A stretch of 23,242 bases of DNA from an uncultured Clostridia bacterium. GTDB lineage: Bacteria > Bacillota > Clostridia > TANB77 > CAG-508. Of the stretch, positions 16,837 to 23,242 are shown in pieces; within the stretch, counting starts at the first letter, position 1; each line of letters begins with the position of its first letter. The stretch lies in contig CAKPDZ010000021.1 in NCBI GenBank assembly GCA_934149155.1, positions 1-23,242 on the forward strand, given 5' to 3'. The position numbers and the translations under genes are program-made. The notes beneath the pieces are model-generated. The model did no database searches, was not told the origin of the DNA, and saw only the letters and a program-made list of their open reading frames with translations.

Positions 16837-16971
16837 TTAAGCACAGATTTTTTTTCTTCCTTTTGCTCTTCTTGCTTTTAATATATTTCTTCCTGCTCTT
16901 GTTGACATTCTTTTCATAAATCCATGTTCTTTATTTCTTTGTCTGTTTTTTGGTTGAAATGTTCTTTTCAT
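16837..16971 (-). CDS. rpmH: 50S ribosomal protein L34
   Basis: This is a 44-residue, very basic protein of the large ribosomal subunit. The start MKRTFQPKNRQRNKEHGF and the segment MSTRAGRNILKARRAKGRK are diagnostic of L34. A strong AGGAGGTG ribosome site lies nine bases before ATG. It is the first gene of the minus-strand series leading away from the origin and has a near-perfect promoter. Confidence 0.98.
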   Translation of the reverse strand: MKRTFQPKNRQRNKEHGFMKRMSTRAGRNILKARRAKGRKKICA

Positions 16972-17048
16972 TATCAATTGCACCTCCTATTTTTTTCTTA
17001 TATATCAATTCCTTAATGGAAATTTGTTACAAAATAACAAGTATATCG

Positions 17049-17078
17049 ATTATACATCATGTTTTCCACATTTGTCAA
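17049..17078 (-). promoter_or_regulatory. rpmH promoter
   Basis: On the minus strand a perfect TTGACA (17078-17073) and a perfect TATAAT (17054-17049) are 18 bases apart. The predicted start near 17042 leaves a leader of about 70 bases. Confidence 0.85.
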
Positions 17079-17148
17079 TACTTTTTAAAAAATTTCGAGT
17101 TTTTATGCCAATCTTGCTTTAATTCGTAGTTATATTAAACTTATTAAA

Positions 17149-17292
17149 AAAATTAATAATATATTGTTTTTTTATACCTTGGTGTCGCAATCTGCATATC
17201 AAAGTACTAGTATGTAGATTGCTCCATATCGCATTCGCATATGCTCATTTGGTCGCTTACGCGGTATTTCAAAACAATATATTATTAATTTT
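17149..17292. repeat. 144-bp inverted-repeat element with inner hairpin, between rpmH and dnaA
   Basis: Arms 17149-17170 and 17271-17292 are perfect 22-base inverted repeats. After a 3x3 mismatch they continue with ATACC/GGTAT (17174-17178, 17263-17267). Inside, GCAATCTGCATA (17187-17198) pairs with TATGTAGATTGC (17211-17222). The one non-Watson-Crick pair there is G-U as plus-strand RNA and A-C on the minus strand. A third section (17223-17262) is rich in GCAT and CGC repeats. The interior is visibly richer in G and C than its surroundings. It could be a small non-autonomous transposon relic (MITE), a structured RNA, or a cruciform-forming part of the origin. I see no target-site duplication. 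Confidence 0.6.
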
Positions 17293-17381
17293 CTAAATCA
17301 CTATTTTAAAAATTATGAATTTTATAAAATTTTTACTTATAATTTTTCATTTTTTGTAATATTTTTGTCATAAAAGGATAG

Positions 17382-17432
17382 TTTTCCACAATTTTTTCGT
17401 CCTTATCCACAGTTTTTTAAAAATTATCCACA
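17382..17432 (+). promoter_or_regulatory. DnaA box cluster upstream of the dnaA promoter
   Basis: There are two perfect TTATCCACA boxes at 17403-17411 and 17424-17432, and a one-mismatch TTTTCCACA at 17382-17390, all in the same direction and spaced about 21 bases apart (one helical-turn multiple). They end just before the dnaA -35 box, which fits both origin function and DnaA autoregulation. Confidence 0.85.
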
Positions 17433-17438
17433 AACATC

Positions 17439-17468
17439 TTGACTTATCTTATACGATTCTGATATTAT
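17439..17468 (+). promoter_or_regulatory. dnaA promoter
   Basis: TTGACT (17439-17444) and TATTAT (17463-17468) are 18 bases apart. The leader to the dnaA ATG is about 140 bases and includes an A/T-only-like stretch (about 17489-17560) and two to three DnaA boxes. Confidence 0.65.
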
Positions 17469-17561
17469 ACTAAACAAGAATTGATAGGGGATTTATTATA
17501 AAATTATTAATAAAATTTTGTTCGTATAAAATTCACTATTTATTACACAATTATTACAAAG

Positions 17562-17593
17562 TTATCCACACCTGTGGAAAACTTTGTGGATAA
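17562..17593. promoter_or_regulatory. Opposed DnaA boxes in the dnaA leader
   Basis: A forward TTATCCACA (17562-17570), a reverse TTTTCCACA-type box (17573-17581) and a perfect reverse box TGTGGATAA (17585-17593) form a tight inverted group ending eight bases before the ribosome site. With the upstream cluster they make the first half of a two-part origin. Confidence 0.85.
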
Positions 17594-17616
17594 CTTTATT
17601 GAAAGGATGTTTTAAA

Positions 17617-18972
17617 ATGCAAATTGACAAAAATGAACTATTAAACAAAGCAAAAGAATTACTAAAAGTCGAAATGACTGAAATTGCATTTGAAACTTGG
17701 TTTGGCCCAGTGGAGATTACTGAAATGACAGACACAACAATCGTCCTAAAAGCTAGTTCTAAATATGCAAGAGAAATGTTAGAAACTCGTTATGCAGATT
17801 TGGTTCTTAATACTTTCAAATACATCACAAATAAAGATTGGAATATTTCCGTATTTGCAGATGAAGATAAACAAAATGGAGAAAGTGGGGGAGTAATAGT
17901 ATCAAATAACTCTTATTCACAAGATTCAGAAATTGAAATTTCAAATGTTACTCTTAATCCAAAATACACTTTTGATACATTTGTAGTAGGAAATAACAAC
18001 CGTTTTGCACATGCTGCAGCAATAGCAGTTGCTGATAAACCAGGTGAATCTTACAATCCATTATTTTTATATGGAGGCGTTGGATTAGGCAAAACTCACC
18101 TAATGCATGCAATTGGAAATAGAATTTTGCAAAATAACAGATCAGCAAAAATCTTATATGTAACTTCTGAAAAGTTTACTAACCAAATGATAAATGCAAT
18201 AAAAGACAATAAAAATGAGGTATTTAGAAACAAATATAGAACTATTGATGTTTTACTAATTGACGATATTCAATTTATTGCAGGAAAAGAAAGAGTTCAA
18301 GAAGAATTTTTCCACACATTTAATGCTTTATACGAAGATAAAAAGCAAATTATCATTTCAAGTGATAAACCACCAAGAGAAATTCAATTTCTTGAAGATA
18401 GGCTAAAATCAAGGTTTGAATGGGGTCTATTAGCAGACATTTCTTGTCCAGATTATGAAACCCGTTTAGCAATTTTAAGAAAAAAAGCTCAAGAAGAACA
18501 AATTATAGTTGATGATAGTATATTATCAAATATAGCAAACAAAATTGATTCTAATATTAGGGAATTAGAAGGAGTATTTAACAAAATTATTGCTACAGCT
18601 TCACTTACACATACTCCAATTACAATTGAATTGGCAGAAAATACAATTAATGAATTTAAAGCTGCAAATGAAAAAGTACTTTCAGCAGATTTTGTAAAAG
18701 ATACTGTAGCAAAATATTTTAATATTAATAAAGATGATTTATCTAGCAATAAACGTTCAAACGAAATTGCATTTCCAAGACAAATTGCAATGTATCTATG
18801 TAGAGAAGTCGCAAATATGTCTTATCCTAAGATAGGAGAGGATTTTGGAAATAGAGATCACTCTACAGTAATGCATGCTTGTAAAAAAATCGAAAAAGAA
18901 GTAAAAGAAAAAAATAACACAAAACTAATTGTGGAAAGTGTGAAAAACATAATCATAAATGGTGAACAATAG
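17617..18972 (+). CDS. dnaA: Chromosomal replication initiator DnaA
   Basis: DnaA is an AAA+ protein that binds DnaA boxes and opens the origin. The 451-residue protein is complete. Domain I covers about 1-80 (FETWFGPVEI), with a short domain II. The AAA+ domain has Walker A GGVGLGKT at 153-160 and Walker B VLLIDDIQF at 212-220. Domain IV has the signature RDHSTVMHA at about 413-421. The frame is open to a TTG at 17584, but ATG 17617 has an AAAGGA site nine to ten bases upstream and fits the family start, so I use it. All recognisable motifs are intact. Confidence 0.98.
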   Translation: MQIDKNELLNKAKELLKVEMTEIAFETWFGPVEITEMTDTTIVLKASSKYAREMLETRYADLVLNTFKYITNKDWNISVFADEDKQNGESGGVIVSNNSYSQDSEIEISNVTLNPKYTFDTFVVGNNNRFAHAAAIAVADKPGESYNPLFLYGGVGLGKTHLMHAIGNRILQNNRSAKILYVTSEKFTNQMINAIKDNKNEVFRNKYRTIDVLLIDDIQFIAGKERVQEEFFHTFNALYEDKKQIIISSDKPPREIQFLEDRLKSRFEWGLLADISCPDYETRLAILRKKAQEEQIIVDDSILSNIANKIDSNIRELEGVFNKIIATASLTHTPITIELAENTINEFKAANEKVLSADFVKDTVAKYFNINKDDLSSNKRSNEIAFPRQIAMYLCREVANMSYPKIGEDFGNRDHSTVMHACKKIEKEVKEKNNTKLIVESVKNIIINGEQ

Positions 18973-19071
18973 ACAATTAAATAGTTTAGATACTGTTTCA
19001 AAAAATTTGTTCATATGGACAACTGTTTGGTTACAAAAAAGTTATCTTTACTTACGGAACCAATACAAGAG

Positions 19072-19238
19072 ATATCCACACCCAACTGTTGAAAGTGTGT
19101 TGATAAACTGTTAATAACTAAGAAATCCACAACATGAAAAATTCACTGTGGACAAATTGGTAAATTATCCACTAAGTTATACACATCAATTTTTCTTAGG
19201 GATTAAATGTTTCCACATAGTTTTCCACATTATCCACA
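19072..19238. promoter_or_regulatory. DnaA box cluster in the dnaA-dnaN gap (oriC)
   Basis: Perfect TTATNCACA boxes are at 19177-19185 and 19230-19238. One-mismatch boxes are at 19072-19080, 19098-19106 (reverse), 19147-19155 (reverse), 19165-19173 and 19221-19229. The last two, at 19221 and 19230, are directly joined head-to-tail. The 337-base gap holds no gene; its remaining sequence is the trinucleotide array and an AT-rich leader for dnaN. Confidence 0.88.
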
Positions 19239-19242
19239 GTAC

Positions 19243-19266
19243 CTAATACTATTACTACTAATAATA
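19243..19266 (+). other. DnaA-trio array / origin unwinding element
   Basis: Directly after the joined boxes and the four-base spacer GTAC, the sequence runs in eight triplets: CTA ATA CTA TTA CTA CTA ATA ATA. Each has T in the centre (A on the partner strand), which is the pattern of DnaA-trios that guide DnaA onto single-stranded DNA in Bacillus. An A/T-only stretch follows to about 19295. This is the likely site of initial strand opening. Confidence 0.75.
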
Positions 19267-19309
19267 TTTATATTATATTTAATAATTAATAATAAAGGAG
19301 AGAAGCAAA

Positions 19310-20425
19310 ATGAAAATCGTTTGTTATAAGGATAATATCCTTAAAGCATTAAATTCCGTAGTAAAAGGTGTAGCTAGTAAAACAACAATGCCTATACTAG
19401 AAGGAATACTTATTCAAACTAATGATAATGAAATTAAATTAACAACTTATGACTTAGAAATCGGTATAGAATATGTGATGGAATGTGAAGTTAAAGAACA
19501 AGGTAGTACAGTAGTAAATGCAATAATGTTTAGTGAAATAATAAGAAAACTACCTGATACAGAAATTTATATAACATTAAACGAAAATAATTTATTGGAA
19601 ATAGAGTGTGAAGGAGCTTTATATAAATTAACAACTATGAATCCTGAAGAATTTCCAGAATTACCAAAAATAGAAGTAGAAAATTCAATTGATTTAGAAC
19701 AAAATATGTTAAGAAATATGATTAGAAGAACAATATTTGCTGTTAGTAACGAAGAAAACAGACCAATATTCACAGGTTGTTTATTCGAAGTGGAAAACAA
19801 TAAGCTAAATGTTGTTGCAGTTGACGGTTTTAGATTGGCATTGAGAAGTATTTATTTACAAACTAAAGTGAATGACTTCAAGGCAGTTATTCCCGGAAAG
19901 ACACTAAGTGAAGTTAATAAAATTTTACAAGATTCATTTGATCATATTAAGATAGGAATTGCTAAAAATCAAGCATTATTTGAAATGGAAAATTGTAAAA
20001 TTGTTACTCGTATATTAGATGGCGAATTTTTAAATTATAAATCAGTAATACCAAGTAATTGGGAGACAAGAATAAGAGTAAATAAAAGTAATTTACAAAA
20101 TAGTTTTGAAAGAATTAGCTTAATATCAGCATCTTCTATAGAAAAAGAGAAAAAATATCCTGTAAGAGTTTCAATTGATATTGGAAAATTAACTATATCT
20201 TGTACAAACCAAACAGGAGAGGCTAAAGAAGAATTATATGTTTCAACAGAAGGTAAGAATATAGAAGCAGGATTTAATCCAAAATATTTTCTTGATAGTT
20301 TAAAGGCAATAGATGATGAGGAAGTTTTTGTGGAATTTGGTACAAGTATTTCCCCATGTTTAGTAAAATCTGTGGAAAACAATGAGTATGTTTATATGAT
20401 TTTACCAATTAGATTAAAAGAATAG
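19310..20425 (+). CDS. dnaN: DNA polymerase III beta subunit (sliding clamp)
   Basis: DnaN forms the ring-shaped dimer that tethers DNA polymerase III and many repair proteins to DNA. The 371-residue protein shows the three repeated clamp domains, with family segments MPILEGILIQ, NRPIFTGCLFEV and VDGFRLALR, and the C-terminal YMILPIRLKE that lines the partner-binding pocket. The length is typical. The start has an AAAGGAGAG site eight bases upstream. A strong terminator follows immediately after the stop. Confidence 0.98.
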   Translation: MKIVCYKDNILKALNSVVKGVASKTTMPILEGILIQTNDNEIKLTTYDLEIGIEYVMECEVKEQGSTVVNAIMFSEIIRKLPDTEIYITLNENNLLEIECEGALYKLTTMNPEEFPELPKIEVENSIDLEQNMLRNMIRRTIFAVSNEENRPIFTGCLFEVENNKLNVVAVDGFRLALRSIYLQTKVNDFKAVIPGKTLSEVNKILQDSFDHIKIGIAKNQALFEMENCKIVTRILDGEFLNYKSVIPSNWETRIRVNKSNLQNSFERISLISASSIEKEKKYPVRVSIDIGKLTISCTNQTGEAKEELYVSTEGKNIEAGFNPKYFLDSLKAIDDEEVFVEFGTSISPCLVKSVENNEYVYMILPIRLKE

Positions 20426-20427
20426 TT

Positions 20428-20468
20428 ATTTGGTCAGATATTGCTTCTGACCAAATTTATTATTTTTT
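20428..20468 (+). terminator. Terminator after dnaN
   Basis: ATTTGGTCAGA (20428-20438) pairs perfectly with TCTGACCAAAT (20446-20456) around a 7-base loop, followed by TTATTATTTTTT. It starts three bases after the dnaN stop, so recF and gyrB need their own promoter or read-through. Confidence 0.9.
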
Positions 20469-20911
20469 GTAATATACATAATGCAAAAATAAAAAATAAA
20501 ATAAATTAACGAAAAATAAAATAAAAAATAAATACAAAAAACAAATAAATTAGAATAAAATAGAAAAAAAAAGAATAAAATAGAATAAAAAAGATTTAAT
20601 TTTGATTTGATTATATCAAATAGGTTTACTTAAGTTTACTTAATAATTAAAAAATAAAATAAATAAATAAAAAATAAATAAATAATTAATTAATAAAAAT
20701 AATAAAAAATAAAATAAAAATAAAATAATAAAAAAATTTAAAAATAAATAAAAAAATTCAAAAAAAATCAAATAAAATAGAAAAAAATAAAAAAATGGCA
20801 AAAAAATGACGCGCGAAAATCAAAAATAAGACGTTTTTATTTTTTAGTAATATAATTTTATATTTAAAAATTTATTAAAAAATAATAGAAAATAATAAAA
20901 ATTATAAAAAA
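20469..20911. other. Almost pure A/T low-complexity spacer between dnaN and recF
   Basis: No gene is possible here: stop codons fill all frames. The stretch from 20640 to 20758 contains no G or C at all. The plus strand is strongly A-rich, with endless variants of AAATAAAAT. The only islands are a direct repeat of GTTTACTTAA (about 20624-20643) and the ACGCG motif near 20809. In many Firmicutes a small S4-domain gene (yaaA) occupies this place; it is absent. Confidence 0.85.
20809..20829 (+). repeat. Copy 2 of the ACGCGYGAAAATCAAAAATA motif
   Basis: It matches 20 of 21 bases with the minus-strand copy at 13057-13077. It is the only G/C-containing block in the A/T spacer. Both copies read away from the origin. 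Directly after it, AAAAATAA and TTATTTTT can form a weak hairpin. Confidence 0.5.
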
Positions 20912-20943
20912 TTATACACAAATGGAGAATAATATGTGGATAA
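20912..20943. promoter_or_regulatory. Two opposed perfect DnaA boxes flanking the recF start codon
   Basis: TTATACACA (20912-20920, forward) and TGTGGATAA (20935-20943, reverse) both fit TTATNCACA exactly and are 14 bases apart. The second begins at the T of the preferred recF ATG. They sit at the edge of the A/T-only spacer. Confidence 0.75.
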
Positions 20944-22007
20944 ATAATATTAAATTAAATAATTTTAGGAATTATAATAATAAAGAAATAAAATTACACG
21001 AAAATATTAATGTATTTTTTGGAGAAAATGCTCAAGGAAAAACAAATATTATTGAATCGATATTTTTATGTAGTATTGGAAAATCTTTTAGAACAAATAA
21101 AGAAAAAGAATTAATTAAATTTAATGAAGAAAAAACATCAGTAGAAATTAATTATGAAAAAAGTGATCGAACAGGAAAAATAAAAATAGAAATTGGAGAA
21201 AAAAAACAAGTTTATTTAAATGGAATAAAAATAAAAAAATTAAGTGAATTATTAGGAAATATAAATGTAGTAATTTTTACTCCTGATGATATTAATATTT
21301 TAAAAGGTGGACCACAAAATAGAAGAAAATTTTTAGATATTATGATAAGTCAATTAAGACCAAATTATATGCATATATTATCATTATATAATAAAACATT
21401 GGAGCAGAGAAATAATTATTTAAAACAAATAAAAACAGAAAAAAAAGAAGAAAATTTATTAGAAATTTGGGATGAAAAATTAATTGATTATGGAATTAAA
21501 ATATATGAATATAGGAAAGAATTTATAGAAAAAATAAAAAATAAAATAAAAAATATTCATGCTGATATAACAAATGGAAAAGAAGAAATAGAAATTGAAT
21601 ATATTTCTGATGCTGTAACTAGACAAAATTTTTTAAATGAGTTAAAATCAAGAAGAAAATTAGATATAATAAAAGGATATACTACAAAAGGAATTCATAG
21701 AGATGATTTTATTATATATATAAATAAGAAGGAAGTTGGAACTTTTGGATCTCAAGGACAAAATAGAACTGCAATGCTATCATTAAAACTTTCAGAATTA
21801 CAAGTTATATATGATGACATTGGAGAATATCCAATATTATTATTAGATGATTTTATGTCTGAATTAGATTCTAAAAGACGAGAAAGCTTTTTAAACAATA
21901 TAAAAGATATTCAAGTTATAATAACATGTACTGAAAAATTAAGACTTGAAAATTTGAAATATTTTTCGTATAATGTTATAGATGGAGATATAATAGAAAA
22001 AAATTAA
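20934..22007 (+). CDS. recF: DNA replication and repair protein RecF
   Basis: RecF is an SMC/ABC-like ATPase that helps load RecA at gaps in the RecFOR pathway. The protein has 357 residues from the chosen start. It shows Walker A GENAQGKT at 30-37, the signature GSQGQNRTAMLSLKLSEL, and Walker B LLLDDFMSELD near the C-terminus. The ATG at 20922 has no ribosome site. ATG 20934 has GGAG six to seven bases upstream and yields MWINNIKLNNFRNY, matching the normal RecF opening. A DnaA box covers this start. Codon use is even more A/T-biased than in dnaA. Confidence 0.96.
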   Translation: MWINNIKLNNFRNYNNKEIKLHENINVFFGENAQGKTNIIESIFLCSIGKSFRTNKEKELIKFNEEKTSVEINYEKSDRTGKIKIEIGEKKQVYLNGIKIKKLSELLGNINVVIFTPDDINILKGGPQNRRKFLDIMISQLRPNYMHILSLYNKTLEQRNNYLKQIKTEKKEENLLEIWDEKLIDYGIKIYEYRKEFIEKIKNKIKNIHADITNGKEEIEIEYISDAVTRQNFLNELKSRRKLDIIKGYTTKGIHRDDFIIYINKKEVGTFGSQGQNRTAMLSLKLSELQVIYDDIGEYPILLLDDFMSELDSKRRESFLNNIKDIQVIITCTEKLRLENLKYFSYNVIDGDIIEKN

Positions 22008-22027
22008 GTACATTTTGAAAATTTTTC

Positions 22028-22043
22028 CAATAGTGTGCTATTG
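22028..22043 (+). promoter_or_regulatory. Small hairpin directly before the gyrB ribosome site
   Basis: CAATAG and CTATTG (22028-22033, 22038-22043) pair around TGTG in the 52-base recF-gyrB gap, ending at the AAAGGAAGGA ribosome site. It may tune gyrB translation or be chance. Confidence 0.35.
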
Positions 22044-22059
22044 AAAGGAAGGAATATAA

Positions 22060-23242
22060 ATGGAAAAGTATAATCACGAATATGGTGCTGACCAAATCCA
22101 AGTATTAGAAGGATTGGAAGCTGTTAGAAAAAGACCAGGTATGTATATAGGTAGTACATCAGTAAGAGGATTACATCATTTAGTTTATGAAATTGTAGAT
22201 AACTGTGTTGATGAAGCTATGGCTGGATATTGTACAGAAATTAATGTTGCAATAGAACCAGGAAATGTTATAAGTGTAGAAGATAATGGTAGAGGAATAC
22301 CTGTAGAAGTACATCCTAAAACACATATTTCTACAGCAGAAACTGTATACACTGTTTTACATGCCGGTGGAAAATTTGGTGGAGATAGTGGATACAAAGT
22401 ATCTGGAGGTCTACATGGAGTTGGTGCATCTGTTGTAAATGCGCTAGCAACATGGACAGAGGTAACTATACAAAGAGATGGTGGAATCTATCAAATGTAT
22501 TTTGAAAAAGGTAAAACTATCAAAAAACTTGAAAAAATTGGAAACTCAAAAAAGACTGGAACTAAAGTTAGATTTCTTGCAGATGATACAATATTTGAAA
22601 CAAGAAATTATGATTATACAACTTTAGAGACAAGATTTAGAGAAATTGCATTTTTAACTAAAGGTTTAAAAATTACAATAGAAGATAAAAGAGATGAAGA
22701 AAATATTAAAAAAGCAGAATTTTGCTTTGAAGGTGGATTAAAATCTTTTGTTGAATATTTAAATAAAAATAAAGAAAAATTACATCCAAATCCTATATAT
22801 ATAGAAAGAAATGGAGAAACACCAGTTGAAATTGCAATACAATACACCTCAGCATATACAGAAAATATTCATACATTTGTAAATAATATAAATACAGTAG
22901 AAGGTGGAACACATCTTGAAGGATTCAAAAGAGCATTAACAAAAGTATTTAATGATTATGCTCGTGGCCACAATTTCTTAAAAGATAAAGATTCTAATCT
23001 ACAAGGAGAAGATATAAGAGAAGGAATTACAGCAGTAGTTTCAGTAAAAGTTAAAGAGCCTCAATTTGAAGGACAAACTAAAACAAAACTAGGGAATAGT
23101 GAAGTAACAGGTGTTGTTCAATCAATGGTTAATGAAGCATTATCAACATTTTTGGAAGAAAATCCAAATGTTGCAAAAGCAATATTAGAAAAATGTGTAA
23201 GTGCATCAAGAGCAAGAGAAGCAGCAAGAAAAGCAAGAGAGC
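22060..23242 (+). CDS. gyrB: DNA gyrase subunit B, partial (cut by right edge)
   Basis: GyrB is the ATPase subunit of gyrase, which introduces negative supercoils. The frame is open to the window end; about 394 residues are visible. The GHKL ATPase domain is clear: the catalytic region YEIVDNCVDEA (Glu44, Asn48), VEDNGRGIPV (about 73-82), HAGGKFGGDSGYKVSGGLHGVG written across about 101-122, then the transducer domain ending in REAARKARE. The start has an AAGGA site seven to eight bases upstream. It follows recF directly; the remB (yaaB) gene found between them in Bacillus is absent. Confidence 0.98.
   Translation, partial: MEKYNHEYGADQIQVLEGLEAVRKRPGMYIGSTSVRGLHHLVYEIVDNCVDEAMAGYCTEINVAIEPGNVISVEDNGRGIPVEVHPKTHISTAETVYTVLHAGGKFGGDSGYKVSGGLHGVGASVVNALATWTEVTIQRDGGIYQMYFEKGKTIKKLEKIGNSKKTGTKVRFLADDTIFETRNYDYTTLETRFREIAFLTKGLKITIEDKRDEENIKKAEFCFEGGLKSFVEYLNKNKEKLHPNPIYIERNGETPVEIAIQYTSAYTENIHTFVNNINTVEGGTHLEGFKRALTKVFNDYARGHNFLKDKDSNLQGEDIREGITAVVSVKVKEPQFEGQTKTKLGNSEVTGVVQSMVNEALSTFLEENPNVAKAILEKCVSASRAREAARKARE

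Noticed and set aside
17584..17616. TTG start for dnaA giving 11 extra residues
   Set aside because: It has no ribosome site and its first codons are a perfect reverse DnaA box; ATG 17617 has a good site and matches the family start.
20469..20911. CRISPR or tandem-repeat array
   Set aside because: The A/T spacer has no constant repeat unit, no regular spacing and no unique spacers; it is simple low-complexity sequence.
20922..20933. ATG at 20922 as recF start
   Set aside because: There is no ribosome site before it (A/T sequence and a DnaA box), while its own bases supply the GGAG site for the ATG at 20934.

Overview
The window looks like the chromosomal replication origin region of a very AT-rich Firmicute, most likely an uncultured gut-type member of the Clostridia. 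That placement is inferred from gene order and protein character; no database search was possible. The order rpmH-rnpA-yidD-yidC-jag-mnmE-mnmG-rsmG-parA-parB on the minus strand, facing dnaA-dnaN-recF-gyrB on the plus strand, is the classic oriC neighbourhood. Every protein gene is transcribed away from the origin, so all are co-directional with replication.

Layout. Positions 1-7747 (minus strand) hold a compact type IV secretion/conjugation-type operon: a VirB2-like pilin, a PrgI/VirB3-like protein, a membrane-anchored VirB4-N-terminus-like protein, a VirB4 ATPase, a large VirB6/TrbL-like polytopic protein, a VirB8/TcpC-like protein, and a membrane protein cut by the left edge. It has its own promoter and a perfect hairpin after the pilin gene. 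Positions 7917-8280 hold two tandem tRNA-Ser genes (GCU and UGA anticodons) with encoded CCA, terminators and a promoter. Positions 8281-16971 hold the conserved partition, tRNA-modification, membrane-insertion and ribosomal genes. The rsmG-parA gap contains a candidate structured RNA on the opposite strand.

Positions 16972-19309 are the origin. DnaA boxes lie on both sides of dnaA, and a box-box-spacer-trinucleotide array lies just before dnaN, which is the expected unwinding element. A 144-bp inverted-repeat element with an inner hairpin sits between the divergent rpmH and dnaA promoters. After dnaN comes a strong terminator. Then follow about 440 bp of almost pure A/T sequence, ending in two opposed DnaA boxes that flank the recF start codon. 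recF and the 5' part of gyrB complete the window.

How the genes fit together: DnaA, the clamp, RecF, gyrase and ParAB handle initiation, replication, topology and origin segregation. RnpA, L34, YidC, YidD and Jag serve translation, tRNA maturation and membrane insertion. MnmE and MnmG modify tRNA wobble uridines, and RsmG methylates 16S rRNA. The least expected component is the T4SS operon beside parAB and the tRNA-Ser genes, with no integrase or relaxase in view.
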